Origin: Brettanomyces bruxellensis
Taxonomy: Eukaryota; Ascomycota; Pichiomycetes; Pichiales; Pichiaceae
Length of the DNA stretch: 64,000 bases
NCBI RefSeq assembly: GCF_011074885.1
Contig: NC_054688.1
Span: forward strand, 372,001-436,000
Reading direction: 5' to 3'
Below the pieces are notes generated by a model. The model was not told the origin of the DNA and made no database searches. It saw only the letters and a list, made by a program, of their open reading frames with translations. Shown here one piece after another: positions 59,412-64,000 of the stretch. Position 1 is the first letter of the stretch. The number at the start of each line of letters is the position of its first letter. The position numbers and the translations under genes are program-made.

Positions 59412-60156
59412 AGTGATGATGCTGTATAAATATGCTTTTTTGATTGAATTGAGGTTCACCGATGAAGTGTTGTGCTGAAAGATGAAGAAGAGATGTGTGG
59501 AGTGAAAATGTGCTGATAAGAACAGCAAGGAAGAAATAAAATAAAAAAAATAAAAAAGCAACTGTGATGTGATATGCGTAAAAAAAAAGATTGAGGATTG
59601 CAGATGGAAAAAGGTGCATTAGCACAAACTACGGGGAAATGAATTTGGCTATGTTGTATTAAAATAGAAAAAGCTGAGGAAAGAAGGCGGTAGAGTGAAG
59701 CGCGTGCAAAGTAAGGAATTGTACAAAAGGGGAACCTGAAGAAAGAATAAAGTTTATGACAAAGAAAAGAAGCATAAAAAGGGGATGCACATGGTTCAGA
59801 AGTGAAGACTCTAGGTAATGACATAGCAAAAGGAAGGAGTAATAGCAGCGGCCAGCGATTGCATTAAAGGGGTGGTGATCACAAGACTAGAGGTAGAATA
59901 GATAGACCAGACTAGAAACTAGAATAAATAGACTAGATGAACCAGACGGCTTAATCAAACTAGACAGCCTAGATAACTAGATAGCCTAGATAACTAGATA
60001 AACTAATTAAAGTAGACAACCTAGAAAACTAGAAGAGCTAGACATGTTAGAAGCCTAGAAAAACTAGATGAACTATTAGAGACAGCCTAGGAAACTAGAT
60101 GAATTATTAGAGACAGTCTGAACCCCAACAACCCAAATAAACTAACATCCTAATAA
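59412..60156. other. Intergenic SFP1 3' end / YET promoter
   Basis: 745 bases. The half next to SFP1 is a CTAGA-rich repeat field; the half next to the YET gene is purine-rich on the plus strand. No gene. Confidence 0.5.
59886..60118. repeat. Degenerate CTAGA repeat field
   Basis: About 230 bases built from variants of ACTAGATAGCCTAGATA and CTAGAAAACTAG. CTAGA/CTAGG occurs many times, with irregular spacing of roughly 8 to 20 bases. Not a perfect tandem array; no coding potential. Confidence 0.75.
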
Positions 60157-61893
60157 TCAATGCGTGGTGTGCCCCCGGTGGTACTTCAACCCGTTCAGGT
60201 TCTTGTACCGCTTACCGCAAACCTCACACCGGTAAGGCTTGTCCTTGTCAAGATCGGCACCCGCCGGATATGGGGCGTTGGACCTCGGGTCAATTACCGA
60301 AAACGTACCGTCCGGATTGGCCCGCAACTTCTGGTTTTGGTGGCCGTGCAACCGGTGGTACTTCAACCCGTTCTGGTTCTTGTAGTTCTTATCGCAGCCA
60401 ATCACAGGACACTTAAACGGCCTGTCCTCGTCTCTTTCGGCCACGTACAACCGGCGGGCCGGATCGTCAATGCATACATCCTCCATTTCCTCATCTGGAG
60501 TATTTGTAAAACCGCCGAGACGGTAGTTTTTCTGCTGGCTGTGCTGCTGAGGAGCCGGGTGGCGAAACCGGTCGTTCCCGGTGGCGATGTCACGCTTGGA
60601 GGTGCCTGGGTGTTTGTGCAACAGGGCCTTGCCGGGTGGTACCGGGTTTCCCGCGTGGCCGCCGGCCTGGTTCCCGGTGGAGCTACCACTGCCCCCAGGT
60701 GGCCCCCCGATAGATGTCCCGGTAGAGGCTCCGGCAGACGCCCCAGTGGCCAGGCCGCCCCCGAAGAAAGAGGCCCCGCCCAGCGGAGAGCCCACCTGGT
60801 GGCCGTCGTCCACCAGTGGGAACCCACTCCCGAAGAGCGACCCCGCAGCCCCCGGTGTGTCCTGGAACTGGAACTGTTCCTCCAGGCCCACCGGCGACTG
60901 CCCCGTAGTCAACGCGGGCACCTGATCGAACGAAAACTCGTCGATCTGCATCTCTGCGTCCTCCCCGTAGTTGTTTGACGCCGTCTGCTGGTTTTGGTCA
61001 ATTTGCAGTTGATCATTTTGCATTTGGTTGTTTTGCAGCTGGTTACTTTGCATTTGGTTATTTTGCAGCTGGTTATTTTGTAGCTGGTTATTTTGCATTT
61101 GGTTATTTTGCATTTGGTTATTTTGCATTTGGTTATCTTGCATTCGGCCACCCTGATTTCGCCCCTGGCCCACATTCGCGCCTTGCTCCAGCTTGCTTTC
61201 GCCTGGCTCCTGCCCAAACCCGCCCACCTCATCCTGCGGATTCAGAAAAACCTCATTTGTCGAAACCGCATCCATCCCGTTGCCATTCATCGGGTGTGCC
61301 CGCGGCGTTTCCACAACCGGCTCCTGCTGAATGTGCATCTCCTCATAGTGGCGAAGAAGGTCGTGCAACGTCGGCAACAACTGCCCGCAGCAACTGTAGT
61401 CCTTGCAGTAGTTCGCCTCCAAGTCCGCCAAGTACGACGAGCTGTTCGGCGACGACATCCCTGCACCGCTGCCCTCTGCTGCATCGCCACCTTCCGTTGC
61501 ACCACCTGCCTCCATGATCGGCACGAACGACGCCGGGTTATTTATCGAATTCTTGTGGTTCTGCACCTGGATCGACCCTGCGTTCACATTCCCACCGAAG
61601 GAAAGGCTGCTTTTCCTCTCCTGGGCATGCTGCTGGGCAAACAGCATCACCTCGTCCTTTAGCCACGATCCTATCGTCACCGATCCCCACGAAACACCTC
61701 CCATTCCTTGCGAATGCGCTATGCTTTCTCTCCTCATTCGCGGATTTTGCGACACTGACCCGTGCCTCGATGCCCCTGATATGTTTATGGGCTGTGTGCT
61801 TGTATCCTTGTGTGTGCTGTTTCCAAATGTGAAGTTTGGGTTGAAGCCTGTCGGCCCGTCGTTCGACACTGACATTGCGTCTGAGTTAAACAT
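60157..61893 (-). CDS. SFP1: SFP1, zinc-finger regulator of ribosome production and cell size
   Basis: Sfp1 activates ribosomal protein and ribosome-biogenesis genes in response to TORC1 and nutrients. 578 residues (S. cerevisiae 683). The N-terminal region holds the conserved MRRESIAHSQGMGGVSWGSV and GSWLKDEVMLFAQ. A partial zinc finger follows around residue 155 (NYCKDYSCCGQLLPTLHDLL, then HYEEMHIQ). The middle is low-complexity with a Gln/Asn pentapeptide array (about 250-298) and a Gly/Ser/Ala stretch. The paired C2H2 fingers are at the end: FKCPVIGCDKNYKNQNGLKY with HRLHGH, and YRCEVCGKRYKNLNGLKYHR with H..H. The finger-to-finger spacer contains PDGTFSVIDPRSNAPYP, as in the family. GC content is locally high in the Gly/Ser-rich part. 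Recognition is strong. Confidence 0.93.
   Translation of the reverse strand: MFNSDAMSVSNDGPTGFNPNFTFGNSTHKDTSTQPINISGASRHGSVSQNPRMRRESIAHSQGMGGVSWGSVTIGSWLKDEVMLFAQQHAQERKSSLSFGGNVNAGSIQVQNHKNSINNPASFVPIMEAGGATEGGDAAEGSGAGMSSPNSSSYLADLEANYCKDYSCCGQLLPTLHDLLRHYEEMHIQQEPVVETPRAHPMNGNGMDAVSTNEVFLNPQDEVGGFGQEPGESKLEQGANVGQGRNQGGRMQDNQMQNNQMQNNQMQNNQLQNNQLQNNQMQSNQLQNNQMQNDQLQIDQNQQTASNNYGEDAEMQIDEFSFDQVPALTTGQSPVGLEEQFQFQDTPGAAGSLFGSGFPLVDDGHQVGSPLGGASFFGGGLATGASAGASTGTSIGGPPGGSGSSTGNQAGGHAGNPVPPGKALLHKHPGTSKRDIATGNDRFRHPAPQQHSQQKNYRLGGFTNTPDEEMEDVCIDDPARRLYVAERDEDRPFKCPVIGCDKNYKNQNGLKYHRLHGHQNQKLRANPDGTFSVIDPRSNAPYPAGADLDKDKPYRCEVCGKRYKNLNGLKYHRGHTTH
60998..61145 (-). repeat. SFP1: 15-base tandem repeats encoding Gln/Asn pentapeptides in SFP1
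   Basis: Around ten units of the type MQNNQ or LQNNQ. On the plus strand the unit reads TTGCATTTGGTTATT with variants. Prone to copy-number change. Confidence 0.85.
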
Positions 61894-64000
61894 GTGTGTT
61901 GTGTCTTTTTGTATTGGTTTCAGCTATTGCTGTTCTTTCTACTTGTTTGCTAGAAGAGTCCTCAAGTAGTTTCTCGACTTTATTTAAATGGTCTCTCAAG
62001 TTCAAGTAGTATCTCAAGTTTATCCAACTAGTCTGTTCTAACTTGCCTGCTCCACTTATTATTCGAGCGTATGTCGGCTATCCGTATCAACTATTCGTCT
62101 GTTTCAAGCTATTAGTTATTTGCTATCTAGCTCGGTTTATAAGTTATCCTGCTTGGCTATCAATGCCTATATCTCGCAATTTGCCTTCTGATATATGTGC
62201 TGCAAATAGTGTATCACTCCCTTAATTTTTCGGTATCTGTGCGAAACGGCAAAAAATATATATACGTAAATATATATCGATGCGGTATTAAATGCGAGCG
62301 AAATGTCCACTGCGAAGGCGTCACTAAAGTATACGTGGTGACCCGGAATAGTTCCTATCTCTTGAAATTTTAACCTTTGCAGTTATACACGCAAAATGCT
62401 ATAAAGACCCGTTATGTTAATTAAAAGCTGAAAAGGGCTCACAGCATTCAAAAAGATAACTAGACACTGGGAGGGGATGAAAAATAACAAATGTGAAATA
62501 CGGAATAAAATTGGAATAATAATATAAACGCAACATAATGGGAAACAAGGGAAAATGGAAAGGGATATAAATTAAATTGGCTAGGTAAACAGGAAGAATG
62601 CACAAAGAAAAAATAACGAGGAGGTAAAAAAATAAGAATAATGTGAACAAACACAATCAATTTCTTAGGCGTAGATTTCCCGAATTGAAATGTGAGTGTA
62701 GTCTCAACAAAGCCCAGTAATGGGGAATAATTATCTTGTGCATTGTGCTCTCTGATTTTTTGCTTTTTGGATGCGGAACGAAGCAACTGGCATAATTCAG
62801 ACCTCCTCTTCGTTTTGTCTTCTGCCTCAATTTCTTTCAGTCCGTCCCTCACTTATTCTATTGTCTGGCCTCAAGCACAAATTCAATGCTGTATAAATAT
62901 ATCTTGCTCACAAAATCTGAAAATTACCATCCTTCCACCTAATTAAGCTTTGAACTGTAACATGTTGGCTTTTGCTGCCATCCGATGTAAGGAGGTGCTC
63001 ATCTATCGCCAACATTCCATAAAATCTTCTATGGATGCAGCTGTAAGAAAACACCCAAACAGATATTCTAAATCAGTGCATACTGCAAAATACTTATGTG
63101 TGTTACTTGTAGCCATCAGTGACTGAGATGCAGAACTCCAGTCAGATGCCTACTAACAACTTTTAAAAGCATTGAAAGTTTATCACTCTTGTCTCTGATG
63201 CTTGACCTACCACCCTACATCCATTATTTTATGCTTATTCTACAAGCCTACATACAAATATGTAATCTCTCTCTCTCCCTATTCATTCAACTATTTGCCT
63301 TACCTCTCTTCCACACTACCTGGATAAAATTAGTCTATAGCTTTTTTTTTCACTGAATCATCAACGCCAATCATCGTGGAAGAATAGGAAATAAAATTAT
63401 AAAAATAGGAATCGCTGCATAATAAGAGCTCACACGATAATTTGGGCACCCAGAAATCATCCAAAGTTTCCTCTTTTACTTATATTACGCTCCCGGGGCA
63501 TTCCAGATCCGTTCAATTGTGTTCTTTACTGCTAGAAACCACGCGCAGTGATAGGTTAAATGGAAAAATCCCATAACTTGCCAATACCATTTAAGCGCCA
63601 AGATCTGGGTTCTTGAGTGAAAAAAAAACTTGAGTTTTTAACGCTGAGATTGGATTGTCCGAGCCGGAAAGAAAATCTATACCTTTCAACATAGCCCCAG
63701 CCACTTGAAAAATACAAAATGAAAAAGTACAACTATAACAATAACAAGATTAGTACTGCATGAGAAAAACCAATAGGAAAAAGAAAAAGTCAAACATTGG
63801 AAAGAAAACGGTTGAATGTTTGTCCCTTAGGCATATAACGGGATCACTTCAATTAGTGTTGGAGCTCAGTTCAATTTACCTCTTTTTATACCTTGAAACT
63901 TCCAGAGCCTTTCACACAAAAAGTTGTATCTTTTTTTGCTTGACCGAAATTAAATTGTACCATTGCCGTTATTCAATTAAAGCAGCAACAGCAGTGTAAA
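61894..64000. other. 2.1-kb right-end region without a convincing gene
   Basis: The first 300 bases are SFP1 promoter with TCTCAAGT-type repeats (61920-62020). A TATA box at 62892-62900 (TATAAATAT) lies 70 bases before an ATG at 62962 opening a 54-codon frame (to 63126) of unknown meaning. A pyrimidine-rich stretch lies at 63230-63310. The 79-codon frame 63760-63999 is probably upstream sequence of a gene beyond the right edge, with TTTTATA at 63881-63890 as a possible TATA region. Confidence 0.5.

Noticed and set aside
62460..62852. 130-codon frame on the minus strand near the right end
   Set aside because: It begins with GTG directly after a stop codon and its second half is hydrophobic AT-rich translation; only the first 60 codons look protein-like and lack an ATG.
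63760..63999. 79-codon frame at the right edge
   Set aside because: Basic low-complexity start, no similarity; more likely upstream DNA of a gene beyond the window.
1..64000. Transposon, LTR, viral or bacterial-origin insert
   Set aside because: No transposase, integrase or reverse-transcriptase motifs, no long terminal repeats, and all clear genes are ordinary yeast genes.

Overview
The window is nuclear DNA of a budding yeast. Genes are mostly intronless, two carry a single intron with GTAAGT/GTATGT donors and perfect TACTAAC branch points, and nearly every protein has a recognisable Saccharomyces counterpart. CTG reads as leucine at conserved positions (for example in the LLRG motif of mitochondrial EF-Tu, 12713-12715), which argues against the CUG-Ser and CUG-Ala yeasts. 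Gene content, base composition and the mixture of conserved and broken synteny fit the Pichiales (Brettanomyces/Dekkera or a relative). That placement is an inference, not a proof. I see no transposon, LTR, tRNA, rRNA, CRISPR or virus-like sequence.

Left part (1-13.1 kb): the N-terminal third of TRA1 runs off the left edge. Then come a divergent hexose-transporter-like gene with an unusual cysteine in TM7, an unrecognised gene with two KEN motifs, FCF1 (18S rRNA processing nuclease), a RUP1-like UBA/PPxY protein that looks like a dead deubiquitinase, and the intron-containing TUF1 (mitochondrial EF-Tu).

Hexose-transporter array (13.1-25.2 kb): three nearly identical HXT-type genes in direct tandem, separated by 1.7-2.9 kb of gene-free DNA. 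The upstream regions share sequence blocks at matching distances from the start codons, so promoter and gene were duplicated together. The proteins show conflicting groupings, as expected from gene conversion.

Middle part (25.4-39 kb): RAD30 (polymerase eta), an ERD1 homologue, RRP17, a Swi5/Sae3 recombination factor, a YSP2-like sterol transporter, SKP1 and SRP40. ERD1-RRP17 and YSP2-SKP1 keep the arrangement known from S. cerevisiae.

Right part (39-64 kb): SSL2 (TFIIH helicase) with an apparent one-base deletion in a T run, convergent with NDC80 as in S. cerevisiae; TAM41, SIF2, a monocarboxylate-transporter-like gene, RPL31 with a 527-base intron, DUS4 and DUS3 as a divergent pair, a YET/BAP31 protein, and SFP1. 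RPL31, DUS4, DUS3 and SFP1 are a local cluster in S. cerevisiae too. The last 2.1 kb hold no convincing gene.

Functionally there is a concentration of ribosome-production genes (FCF1, RRP17, SRP40, RPL31, SFP1) and tRNA modification (DUS3, DUS4). Promoter motifs typical of this programme (HOMOL1/Rap1-like, RRPE-like) recur in the window. Nothing here is clearly a new biological system. The most useful leads are the SSL2 frameshift, the duplicated transporter promoters, the RUP1 pseudo-enzyme architecture and two candidate box C/D snoRNAs.
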